From contig CAYUPI010000007.1 of NCBI GenBank assembly GCA_964446585.1, positions 1 to 64,000 of the forward strand: a DNA stretch of 64,000 nt. Reading direction: 5' to 3'. The notes beneath the pieces were generated by a model. It was not told the DNA's origin. It worked only from the letters and a program-made list of their open reading frames with translations, and did not search any database. Below, one piece after another: positions 44,565 through 52,292 of the stretch. Numbering within the stretch: position 1 is the first letter of the stretch; every line of letters starts with the position of its first letter. Origin of the DNA: CAYUPI01 sp964446585. GTDB taxonomy: Bacteria > Verrucomicrobiota > Verrucomicrobiia > Limisphaerales > UBA8199. The position numbers and the translations under genes were made by a program.

Positions 44565-44716
44565 CGACGGATTTCGTGGATTACACTGAGAAACGAGTGA
44601 TCTGCTCCTCGGTATCGCGCAGGGTGCTAGACGCTATTCCTTCCGCAGGATTCACGCCTTTGTCCGTGCAATCAACTGTAATCCGTGGTGAAGGTCGTTG
44701 CCTTTTGTCTCCGGTA

Positions 44717-44792
44717 AGAAATTTCAGATTTTTTCAAAAATGCGCTTTTGGCTTCGAATCACCAGTGGGAAGAACGAAATGACGTTCCGACC
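44717..44792 (+). promoter_or_regulatory. conserved leader element, copy B
   Basis: Contains TTTTTTCAAAAA, CTTCGAATC, AGTGGGAA and the palindrome GAACG-AAATGA-CGTTC (44772-44787), then CGACCAAAAC. The start of peptide B is 48 bases after the palindrome. A GATTACACTG/ATCCGTGGTGAAGG dispersed-repeat stretch lies just upstream (about 44578-44695); otherwise the 44565-44835 spacer is empty. Confidence 0.8.
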
Positions 44793-44835
44793 AAAACGAA
44801 CAATAAACAAATACAACATCAAGCAAACACAAACT

Positions 44836-45063
44836 ATGAAAATCAAAACCAACATCAAAGCGGGTGGAACCAATATGAACCACAACGAGACTTTAGTCCG
44901 CGGCCTGAAAGTCAAGACCAGCGTCAGGGCCGGCGGCCCGTCGCTTAACCACAACCAGACCCTCGTGCGTGGGCTGAAGGTCACAACGAATGTCCGGGCG
45001 GGCGGCACAGCCATAAACCACAACGAAACCTTGGCGCGTTCGTGCGCAGAGCGGAGCCTCTGA
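44836..45063 (+). CDS. tandem-repeat peptide, KTNIKAGG/NHNETLVRG family (peptide B)
   Basis: A 75-residue protein made of three 23-residue units (residues 1-23, 24-46, 47-69) and the tail CAERSL. Each unit is KxKTNxxAGG, three variable residues, then NHN(E/Q)TLxRG/S. It has no signal peptide, no cysteine except the tail, and no known domain. The ATG follows an A/C-rich spacer without Shine-Dalgarno. I have no named family for it. The repeated AGG is compatible with a Gly-Gly-type cleavage site for the C39 exporter encoded at the right edge, but the usual hydrophobic residue at position -4 is basic here, so that is only a hypothesis. Confidence 0.75.
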   Translation: MKIKTNIKAGGTNMNHNETLVRGLKVKTSVRAGGPSLNHNQTLVRGLKVTTNVRAGGTAINHNETLARSCAERSL

Positions 45064-45104
45064 TCGCAAACAGGGATTAAATGTCCTCCTGCAGTGAGGG
45101 GACA

Positions 45105-45145
45105 CCGGGTCCTGGACATGGAATCGTTTGTCCGCCAGGACCCGG
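45105..45145. repeat. strong hairpin after peptide B
   Basis: CCGGGTCCTGG (45105-45115) and CCAGGACCCGG (45135-45145) form an 11-bp perfect stem with a 19-base loop that itself contains TGTCC complementary to GGACA. There is no T-run afterwards. A similar CCGGGCCTG...CAGG..CCCGG hairpin is at 48046-48069. The sequence that follows (GACGAAAAAAGTCC, then GCTGCGCAGGCCAAG) resembles sequence at 43240-43270. Confidence 0.6.
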
Positions 45146-45283
45146 CGACGAAAAAAGTCCGCTGCGCAGGCCAAGTCTTGTCAGGAGGGAGCTTTCAGTG
45201 ACGCCTTCAGTACAGCTACGAACAACGTGGCTCCTAATTACCTATGAGAACGACGGCGATCGGAATAAACCAAAAGGAGTGCT

Positions 45284-47914
45284 ATGAATATCGAAACCAA
45301 AATCATAGAGAGCGAGAACCCGAACCATAACCAACCGCTAGTGCACGGGCCCAAGCCCGGAACCCGAATCGACGAGGGCGGAACGCTGACAAATGCCTTC
45401 GCCAAGGTTTTGGCACTGGGCTTCTTCGTCATTGCTGGCTCAGCTTGCGCGGCTACGCGCACGGTCACCACGCTGGCCGACAACGAGCTTGGCTCGTTGC
45501 GCGCGACCCTGCTGGCCTCTGCTGCCGGTGACACGATCGATTTTGCGGTCACGGGAACCATCACCTTGACGAATGGAGAACTGGTCATTGACCGTGATCT
45601 GACGATCCTTGGTCCAGGTGCGAGCAATCTTATTCTGAGCGGTAACCACGCTAGCCGGGTGCTCAGAATTGACAGTGGAACAGTAGACCTTTCCGGTGTG
45701 ACGATCGCTCGTGGGCTTAACACTAACATTGTGGCGTACGGCGGCGGAATCTCAAATGGCGGTAACCTCGTGCTTTGCAACTGCCGGCTTTATGAAAACG
45801 CCGTGACGGGTTTCTGGGAAACGGCCGGCGGGGGAGTTTACAGTTACCCCGGAATCTTGACGATGAGTAATTGCGTTCTGGCTGGGAACTCGGCATCCGG
45901 AAGTTCGTCTGGCGGTCTCGGCGGCGCGATTTGCAACGGCGGGGCCTTGATGATCATCGACTGCCTCTTAGAGGCGAATTCGGCCTCCGGGGGCTGGGAC
46001 CTTCTAAATCTTGTTTCGGGCGAAGGCGCCGGCGGCGCCGTTTACAACTCTGGCACCGCCGCAATGAGCAAATGCACCCTTTCAGGGAACTCCGCATCCA
46101 TCGACAATTCCGAAGGTGGCGCTGGCGGTAGCGTGTGGAACGGCGGCACGATGTCAATAAACAATTGCACCTTCGCTGCCAACATAGTGCGCACAGGCAG
46201 TACGTACCCTGGGCACGGCGGTGGGCTATTTAACATGGGGGTAGTGGCGTTAACTAATTGCACATTTGCTGCAAATTCGGCCGGGCTCGGAGGAGGAGTT
46301 GCCACGGGTTTTGGAAACAGCGCCATGACTTTACAAAGCTGTACCCTCTCGGACAACTACGCTGGTGCAGCACCTGATACTGGGGGCGGCCTTTTTGTAG
46401 GCTCTGAGGGCTCAGCCTCGGTTCGAAGTACAATAATTGCAGGCAACGTAGGTGGTAGTAGTCCAGATGTAGAGGTCCTCGAAGCTGGCAGGCTAAGGAG
46501 CGATGGCTTTAATCTGATTGGCAAAGTGGATGGCAGCAGCGGGTGGGGTGCCAATGATCTGATTGGTTCCACCGCCCTGCCGCTCGACCCGATGCTCGCC
46601 CCTCTGCAAGATAACGGTGGTCCAACTCTGAGCATGGCGCTGTTGCCGGGCAGTCCGGCCGTTGACGCTGGCTTCAGCGGAGGTATTGCGCTCGACCAGC
46701 GCGGACACCGGCGGCCAGTCGAAGATTGGACTGTCCCAAATGCACCCGGCTCTGACGGCAGTGACATTGGCGCCTACGAGCGTGATGTCCCCCTTCCTCC
46801 CTCCATCACCAGCCAACCGCTAGATCAAGCCGTCATCGCCGGCCAAAACGCCATGTTCAGCGTGACCGCCGCGGGCGGACTGCCACTTTTGTATCAATGG
46901 GCCTTCAACTCAACGTGGATCGCGGGAGCGACGAACAGCAGCTTCACAGTTACGAATGCCCAGGCGCCGAGCTCAGGAGGCTATCGGGTTGTGGTCACGA
47001 ACCCCGGCGGTTCGGTGACGAGTTCGGCCGCGACATTGACCGTCAATTACGCCCTGACGTTCAGTGTTGTTGGTGGTGGGCTCGTTGCGAAGGATCCAAA
47101 TCAAGCGTCTTACGCGCCATATGCCACGGTAAAGCTTTACGCGATGCCCAGAGTCGGCTGGGTCTTCACTGGCTGGTCGGGCAGTGCCAGCGGAAAGGAC
47201 AACCCTCTGAGTGTGATGATGGACGCCAATAAAGTCATTCAAGCCAATTTCAATTCTGCTATCCCGGACATCATCATTGATAACACCAATGTCGCGGCCA
47301 CGTTTGCGGGCTCCTGGTCAACGGGTGATTCCAAGCCAGGCTATTTTGGCGCGGATTACTGGTTCACGCCCGCGAGCGGAGACTTCAACACCGTCGCTAC
47401 TTTCACACCCTCCCTGGCGACGCCTGGCAGGTATGACGTCTACGTATGGAACCCAGAGGTTACCGCCGGACGAACCCTTTACACGCTTTCCTATGCCGCC
47501 GGCCAGTTGAGCCTTGAGGAAATTCCGCATGCGGGCAGTGGGGGGGCTTGGGACCTGCAGTTCGCGAATTCTCAATTTGCGGCTGGAACGAACGGCTTCC
47601 TCCAAATCCGCAGCGCCTCGCCTCAATCCAGCCAATTTATTTACGCTGACGCGGTGCGGTGGTCGTGGTCCGTGAATCAGAAACTGGTGCCCTGGATCAA
47701 AGACATCACAAAGACAGGAGCCAGCGTGACGGTGAGCTGGTACTCCGAAACCGGGAGCGTATATCGCCTGCAATACAAGACAGACCTCGGCGCCGACAGC
47801 CCCTGGATCGACGTGGGTGGCGATGTCACGGCCGCTAACATCCTGGCCAGCCAGACTGACAGCACGGCCGGCAGCGCGCCAAGCCGCTTTTACCGGGTAA
47901 TGGTCTTGCCCTGA
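45284..47914 (+). CDS. exported beta-helix protein with Ig-like domain, N-terminus containing NHNQPLVHG
   Basis: An 876-residue protein. Residues 14-22 read NHNQPLVHG, matching the NHNxTLVRG half of the peptide family, followed by PKPGTRIDEGG and then a signal-like segment (AKVLALGFFVIAGSACA, about 40-56). Residues about 60-460 are a right-handed parallel beta-helix with many GGG(I/V/L) turns (choice-of-anchor Q type). About 500-580 is an Ig-like domain (ITSQPLDQAVIAGQNAMF), then an InlB-type YPxATVxLxAxPxxGWxFxGWSG module and a golvesin-like domain (IIDNTNVAATFAGSWSTGD). It ends RFYRVMVLP. AAAAGGAG precedes the ATG. Probably secreted or surface attached. Confidence 0.85.
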   Translation: MNIETKIIESENPNHNQPLVHGPKPGTRIDEGGTLTNAFAKVLALGFFVIAGSACAATRTVTTLADNELGSLRATLLASAAGDTIDFAVTGTITLTNGELVIDRDLTILGPGASNLILSGNHASRVLRIDSGTVDLSGVTIARGLNTNIVAYGGGISNGGNLVLCNCRLYENAVTGFWETAGGGVYSYPGILTMSNCVLAGNSASGSSSGGLGGAICNGGALMIIDCLLEANSASGGWDLLNLVSGEGAGGAVYNSGTAAMSKCTLSGNSASIDNSEGGAGGSVWNGGTMSINNCTFAANIVRTGSTYPGHGGGLFNMGVVALTNCTFAANSAGLGGGVATGFGNSAMTLQSCTLSDNYAGAAPDTGGGLFVGSEGSASVRSTIIAGNVGGSSPDVEVLEAGRLRSDGFNLIGKVDGSSGWGANDLIGSTALPLDPMLAPLQDNGGPTLSMALLPGSPAVDAGFSGGIALDQRGHRRPVEDWTVPNAPGSDGSDIGAYERDVPLPPSITSQPLDQAVIAGQNAMFSVTAAGGLPLLYQWAFNSTWIAGATNSSFTVTNAQAPSSGGYRVVVTNPGGSVTSSAATLTVNYALTFSVVGGGLVAKDPNQASYAPYATVKLYAMPRVGWVFTGWSGSASGKDNPLSVMMDANKVIQANFNSAIPDIIIDNTNVAATFAGSWSTGDSKPGYFGADYWFTPASGDFNTVATFTPSLATPGRYDVYVWNPEVTAGRTLYTLSYAAGQLSLEEIPHAGSGGAWDLQFANSQFAAGTNGFLQIRSASPQSSQFIYADAVRWSWSVNQKLVPWIKDITKTGASVTVSWYSETGSVYRLQYKTDLGADSPWIDVGGDVTAANILASQTDSTAGSAPSRFYRVMVLP

Positions 47915-48112
47915 GACATCAGTATTTTTAATTAAGAAACTGCGATTTCATCTCGAATTCGTGTGAAACAGACACGCCGCTCGCGGGTTCAGTCACGTGA
48001 ATGGTCCGCGGAAAAAACTCTGTGTATGTCCGCAGTCTGCCTGATCCGGGCCTGGTGTCAGGAACCCGGGCGGTGCCTAAGTCACCGTTGGCGCCGCGAC
48101 GGCGTGCAACGC

Positions 48113-48153
48113 GCCGACCACGCTCTGGACCGTTCTAATCCAGAGCGTCGGCC
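48113..48153. repeat. long hairpin upstream of leader copy C
   Basis: CGCTCTGGA (48121-48129) pairs perfectly with TCCAGAGCG (48139-48147); after a three-base bulge the stem extends by GCCGA/TCGGC. It lies 10-15 bases before leader copy C and may terminate or insulate upstream transcription. The rest of the 47915-48250 spacer holds the related hairpin at 48046-48069. Confidence 0.6.
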
Positions 48154-48159
48154 AAAAAG

Positions 48160-48232
48160 GCTCCAAATTTTTTCGAAAACGCACTTTTTGGCCCGAATTC
48201 ATTGGTGGGAAGAACGCAACGACGTTCGGATC
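48160..48232 (+). promoter_or_regulatory. conserved leader element, copy C
   Basis: Contains AATTTTTTCGAAAACGC, CCCGAATTC, GGTGGGAA and GAACG-CAACGA-CGTTC (48212-48227). Here the outer bases also pair: ATTGGT before and ATCAAT after the inner stem, a change on both sides compared with GGT/ACC in other copies. The ATG follows only 23 bases after the palindrome, shorter than in the other copies. Confidence 0.75.
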
Positions 48233-48250
48233 AATACAAACAACGAATAA

Positions 48251-48502
48251 ATGAAACCAAATCTAACTCCCTTATACGCTGTGCAAGCCCAAGAGTCATT
48301 AATGTCAACTGCGTGGTGGGAGCGAAGCCTCCGGGCCGGACCGCAAAGGAACCAGTCCGCGCCTGCGGCGCACAAACGGCAGCCAGCATCGCTCATAGCT
48401 TTGGTCAGCGAGGTCCGTCAAGATAACCGGAGGGAGGATCGGGCCTGGTTAGCGCTGGCAATTTCGGCGGCGGTTCTGCTGGCCTTGAGCCTCAGGTCGT
48501 GA
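48251..48502 (+). CDS. small membrane-anchored hypothetical protein
   Basis: An 83-residue protein directly downstream of leader copy C. The first 60 residues are polar (EVRQDNRREDRA near the end) and the last 20 are a hydrophobic segment (AWLALAISAAVLLALSLRS), giving a tail-anchored or type II topology. It does not show the KAGG/NHN repeats. It may belong to the same regulon by virtue of the leader. A comparable small protein with C-terminal hydrophobic segment is encoded at 62155, before the HlyD gene. Confidence 0.55.
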   Translation: MKPNLTPLYAVQAQESLMSTAWWERSLRAGPQRNQSAPAAHKRQPASLIALVSEVRQDNRREDRAWLALAISAAVLLALSLRS

Positions 48503-48593
48503 AAGGGACATTTTCTGCTGTCACCACAAAAAGTTTGGTGATTTAGTTGAGCTAACCAACACAGAAATCAGAAATTCGAACTCCGAGATCCGA

Positions 48594-51500
48594 TTGAAAC
48601 CCGAAATCCGACACCCGAAGTGGCACCGACGCGCGCAGCAGCGCAGTGGCCCTGGTGGTGCCTTGAGGGCTCGGCTCGGAAAGCTCCTCGGCTTGATCAT
48701 ACTGCTCCTGTGCGGCTCACAGCGTATGGTGGCCCAAACCAATGCGTCCTCGGCTTCAGAAACCAATCAAGTGATCCTGGTCGAGATGGAAGGGACAGTG
48801 GAGGTATTGCGGGCGGGCTCAAGAACCTGGGACGCAGTGGATATCACGCATAACATTCTTCATCCGGGGGATCGGCTGCGGACCGGCGAGCGGAGCCGGG
48901 CGGTGGTGCGCCTCACGACGCTGACCCCTTTTCGACTGGGGGAACGCTCCTTGCTGCAAGTGCCGGAGCCGGAAAAGCGGAGTATTCTGCAGATGCTCAG
49001 GGGAGTTCTCTATCTGTTCCATCGCGACAAGCCGGGCTTATTTCCCATCGGCACTCCGACGGTATCAGCGGTCGTTCGCGGCACGGAGTTCGCTCTGGAG
49101 GTTGGAGAGGACGGCACGTCCACAATTAGCGTGCTGGACGGCACGGTAGAGATGGCCAATGAGTTCGGCCAACTCCAGATCGCCAGTGGCGAGACCGCGG
49201 TCGCAGCACCGGGTAAAGCTCCTTCAAAAACGGCGGCCATTGAGGCCATCAATGTTATTCAGTGGAGCCTCTATTACCCAGGCATTTTGGACTTGGATGA
49301 ACTGGAGCTGACGGAACCGACGCGGAAAACACTGGCCGAGTCGATGACCGCTTATCGAGCCGGCGATCTGCTGGCCGCTCTGGGGAAATATCCAGAGTCG
49401 CGACAGCCTGAAACCGACGAAGAGAAAATTTATTTAGCTGCGCTAGTTCTGGCGGTGGGGCAAGTTGAGGAAGCAGAGAAGGCGTTACATGGGTTAACTG
49501 GATTAAACGAGGTGAATGGCAAGCTGGCGGGCGCGCTGCGCCGCCTTATCGCAACGGTCAAACTTCAGTTTTCTTCCTCAACCCTCAACCCTCAACCCTC
49601 AACCTCTTCTGAGTGGCTGGCGGAGTCCTACTACCTGCAGGCGCGCTTCAAACTGCCGGAGGCCTTGCTGGCGGCGCGCAAAGCGCTGGAGAAATCTCCT
49701 AACTTTGGTTTTGGCTGGGCGCGAGTTGGTGAGCTGGAATTCAGTTTTGGTCGGACTAGCGCGGCCCTGGAAGCAGTGGACAAGAGCTTGAACCTGTCGC
49801 CGAGGAATGCCGAGGCCCTGGCGCTGAAAGGTTTTCTACTGGCCGGCCGGAATGAGATCAGCCACGCGATCTCTGTCTTCGAGCAGGCCATTGCCATTGA
49901 CGGGGCCTTGGGCAACGCCTGGCTCGGTCGCGGGCTGTGCCGGATTCGTCACGGCGCAAGAGCGGCGGGTCTGCGGGATTTGGAAACGGCAGCGCTCCTC
50001 GAACCGCAGCGGGCATTGCTCCGCAGCTATCTGGGCAAGGGCTTCAGCCATGCGTGGGACAATCAGCGGGCCGCCAAGGAACTCGAGCTGGCCAAACGCT
50101 TCGATACGAACGATCCGACAGGCTGGCTCTATTCTGCCCTGGTCAAGCAGCAGGAAAACCGTATCAACGAAGCGGTGAACGATTTGGAACGGTCGCAGGA
50201 CCTGAATGAAAATCGCAGCCTCTATCGCTCACGTTTGTTGCTAGACCAGGACCGGGCTGTGCGCGGTGTAAACCTGGCTCGTGTTTACGAGGATGCAGGT
50301 TTGTCGGAGGTCAGTGTGTGGGAAGCTTCCCGAGCGCTGAACGAGGACTACGCCAGTTTCTCGGCGCACCTGTTCCTGGCCGACAGCTTTCAGAACATGC
50401 GTGATCTGCGGGGGTTTAGTCAGCGCTTCGAGACGCCGGCGGTGAACGAGTATCTGCTGGCCAATCTGCTCGCGCCAGTAGGCGCGGGAACACTCGCCCA
50501 TTCCGTATCGCAACAGGAATATTCGAAGTTGTTCGAGAGTGATGGTTTCGGATTGGCATCAACCACGGAATATTTGAGTCGCGGCGCCTGGCTCGAAGAG
50601 GCGGCTCAATATGGCAATTTCGGGAATTTCGGTTACGCCCTGTCGGTCTTTCATCAGTCCGATCCGGGTCAGCAGCCGAACAACGATATCCTGCAAACCG
50701 AGTGGTCAACTCAGCTCCAAGGGCAGTTCACGCCTGACGATACTGCCTACTTCCGAGCGATCTATAGGAACGCTCAGGGCGGTGACCTGGCTCAATATTT
50801 CGATCCCACAGCGCCGTTTGCCTCGGGAGGTCCAAACACGCTGGAGAGATTCAAAGAGACCCAGGAGCCGCTGCTGTTATGGGGCTACCATCATGAATGG
50901 AGTCCAGGGATCCACACGTTGGCGTTGGTAGGACGACTCGAGGACAGATTTACTGTTACCAATTCCCAGCAGCGAACATTGCTCCTGCAGCGCGACACCA
51001 ACGACCTCATCAACACCGTTCTACCGATTACCATCCAGCAACAATACCGCAATGAACTGGTGATTTATTCTGCCGAGCTGCAACAAATCGTTCAGAGGCA
51101 CGACAACACGGTAATTGTCGGCGCCCGCTACCAAACGGGCAACTTCGATACCCAAAACCTCCATACCAACGCCTCTTTCATTCTGCCGTTTTTGTTCCCG
51201 CAGGATCCGCAGCAAGTGAACACAGATTTTCAACGAATAAGCTTTTACGGCTATGACAACTGGCAAGTGGCGGAGCCATTCTTGCTGACGGCGGGCCTGA
51301 CCTATGACCGCTTAACTTACCCGGTCAATTTTCGGTTTGCACCGGTCTCTGAAGACGAACACACGACTGACCGGCTTTCTCCCAAGGCCGGATTTATATG
51401 GACGCCCACGCACGACACGACGTTGCGTTTCGCATACACCCGCTCACTGGGTGGGGTCAGTTTTGATCAGAGCTTTCGGCTTGAGCCGGTCCAAGTGGCC

Positions 51501-52193
51501 GGCTTCAACCAGGCTTTCCGGAGCGTCATTCCGGAATCTGTAGGTGGGGCTAATTCCGCGCCACGATTCGAAACCTTCGGGCTTTTGTTGGAACAGAAAA
51601 TGGGCCATGGCACGTACCTGGGCGCTGGCGGCGAAATTCTTCAGTCAAAGGTGGACCGCGTCCTCGGTACTTACGATTTTCAAGGGCTGTTGAGCCCGAT
51701 CACCCGGAGCAGCGCTGCCGAGCAGCTTGATTTCAATGAGCGGTCCTTTTTCATCAGCGCCTATCAACTCATCGGCCGTGATTTGTCGCTCGGCGCACGC
51801 TACCGGTTCAGCCGGGCGCAACTGATGGATCTCTTCCCGCAAGTGTCCCCTTCGGCCACTCTGCAGGGCGGCTTCCATCGCCAGCAGGATCTGGAAGCAG
51901 TCTTGCATCGAGTGGATCTCACCACACTCTACAACCATCAGAGCGGGTTCTTTGGCGAAGCGCAGGCTACATGGTATCACCAAGACAGCCAGGGCTACTC
52001 GCCCAATCTGCCCAGTGAAGATTTTTGGCAGGTCAACCTATTCGCCGGCTTTCGCTTTGCTCAGCGCCACGCTGAAGTGCGCCTTGGGTTGCTCAACCTC
52101 ATTGATCAGGATTATCGCCTGAACCCATTAAATTTGCTTCCCGATTTGCCGCGCAAGCGGACTCTGCTGGTCGGCTTTCGATTTTACTTCTGA
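48594..52193 (+). CDS. FecR-TPR-outer membrane beta-barrel fusion protein
   Basis: A 1199-residue envelope protein. It has a signal segment (LGKLLGLIILLLCGSQRMVAQ) and a FecR-type domain at about 60-215 (VLRAGSRTWDAVD, HPGDRLRTGERSRAVVRL, AVVRGTEFALEV). TPR-like helices run from about 265 to 600 (ALRKALEKSPN-type wording). A C-terminal beta-barrel of about 550 residues ends in RTLLVGFRFYF, the aromatic end typical of outer-membrane proteins; the barrel resembles TonB-dependent receptors without a plug. The TTG at 48594 lies in dispersed-repeat-like sequence (CCCGAAATCCG), so a TTG at 48660 is an alternative. The segment SSTLNPQPSTSS is repeat-derived. It is followed by the kinase and sigma genes. 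Confidence 0.85.
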   Translation: MKPEIRHPKWHRRAQQRSGPGGALRARLGKLLGLIILLLCGSQRMVAQTNASSASETNQVILVEMEGTVEVLRAGSRTWDAVDITHNILHPGDRLRTGERSRAVVRLTTLTPFRLGERSLLQVPEPEKRSILQMLRGVLYLFHRDKPGLFPIGTPTVSAVVRGTEFALEVGEDGTSTISVLDGTVEMANEFGQLQIASGETAVAAPGKAPSKTAAIEAINVIQWSLYYPGILDLDELELTEPTRKTLAESMTAYRAGDLLAALGKYPESRQPETDEEKIYLAALVLAVGQVEEAEKALHGLTGLNEVNGKLAGALRRLIATVKLQFSSSTLNPQPSTSSEWLAESYYLQARFKLPEALLAARKALEKSPNFGFGWARVGELEFSFGRTSAALEAVDKSLNLSPRNAEALALKGFLLAGRNEISHAISVFEQAIAIDGALGNAWLGRGLCRIRHGARAAGLRDLETAALLEPQRALLRSYLGKGFSHAWDNQRAAKELELAKRFDTNDPTGWLYSALVKQQENRINEAVNDLERSQDLNENRSLYRSRLLLDQDRAVRGVNLARVYEDAGLSEVSVWEASRALNEDYASFSAHLFLADSFQNMRDLRGFSQRFETPAVNEYLLANLLAPVGAGTLAHSVSQQEYSKLFESDGFGLASTTEYLSRGAWLEEAAQYGNFGNFGYALSVFHQSDPGQQPNNDILQTEWSTQLQGQFTPDDTAYFRAIYRNAQGGDLAQYFDPTAPFASGGPNTLERFKETQEPLLLWGYHHEWSPGIHTLALVGRLEDRFTVTNSQQRTLLLQRDTNDLINTVLPITIQQQYRNELVIYSAELQQIVQRHDNTVIVGARYQTGNFDTQNLHTNASFILPFLFPQDPQQVNTDFQRISFYGYDNWQVAEPFLLTAGLTYDRLTYPVNFRFAPVSEDEHTTDRLSPKAGFIWTPTHDTTLRFAYTRSLGGVSFDQSFRLEPVQVAGFNQAFRSVIPESVGGANSAPRFETFGLLLEQKMGHGTYLGAGGEILQSKVDRVLGTYDFQGLLSPITRSSAAEQLDFNERSFFISAYQLIGRDLSLGARYRFSRAQLMDLFPQVSPSATLQGGFHRQQDLEAVLHRVDLTTLYNHQSGFFGEAQATWYHQDSQGYSPNLPSEDFWQVNLFAGFRFAQRHAEVRLGLLNLIDQDYRLNPLNLLPDLPRKRTLLVGFRFYF

Positions 52194-52292
52194 TCTCGGC
52201 CGGATAGGGCTTCTACAGGAAACGATTGTCGCTGGCCGTCTCACCATTCGCTTGCAGTTCCGCTATAGTCCCGAATCGCTCAGAGAATATCC

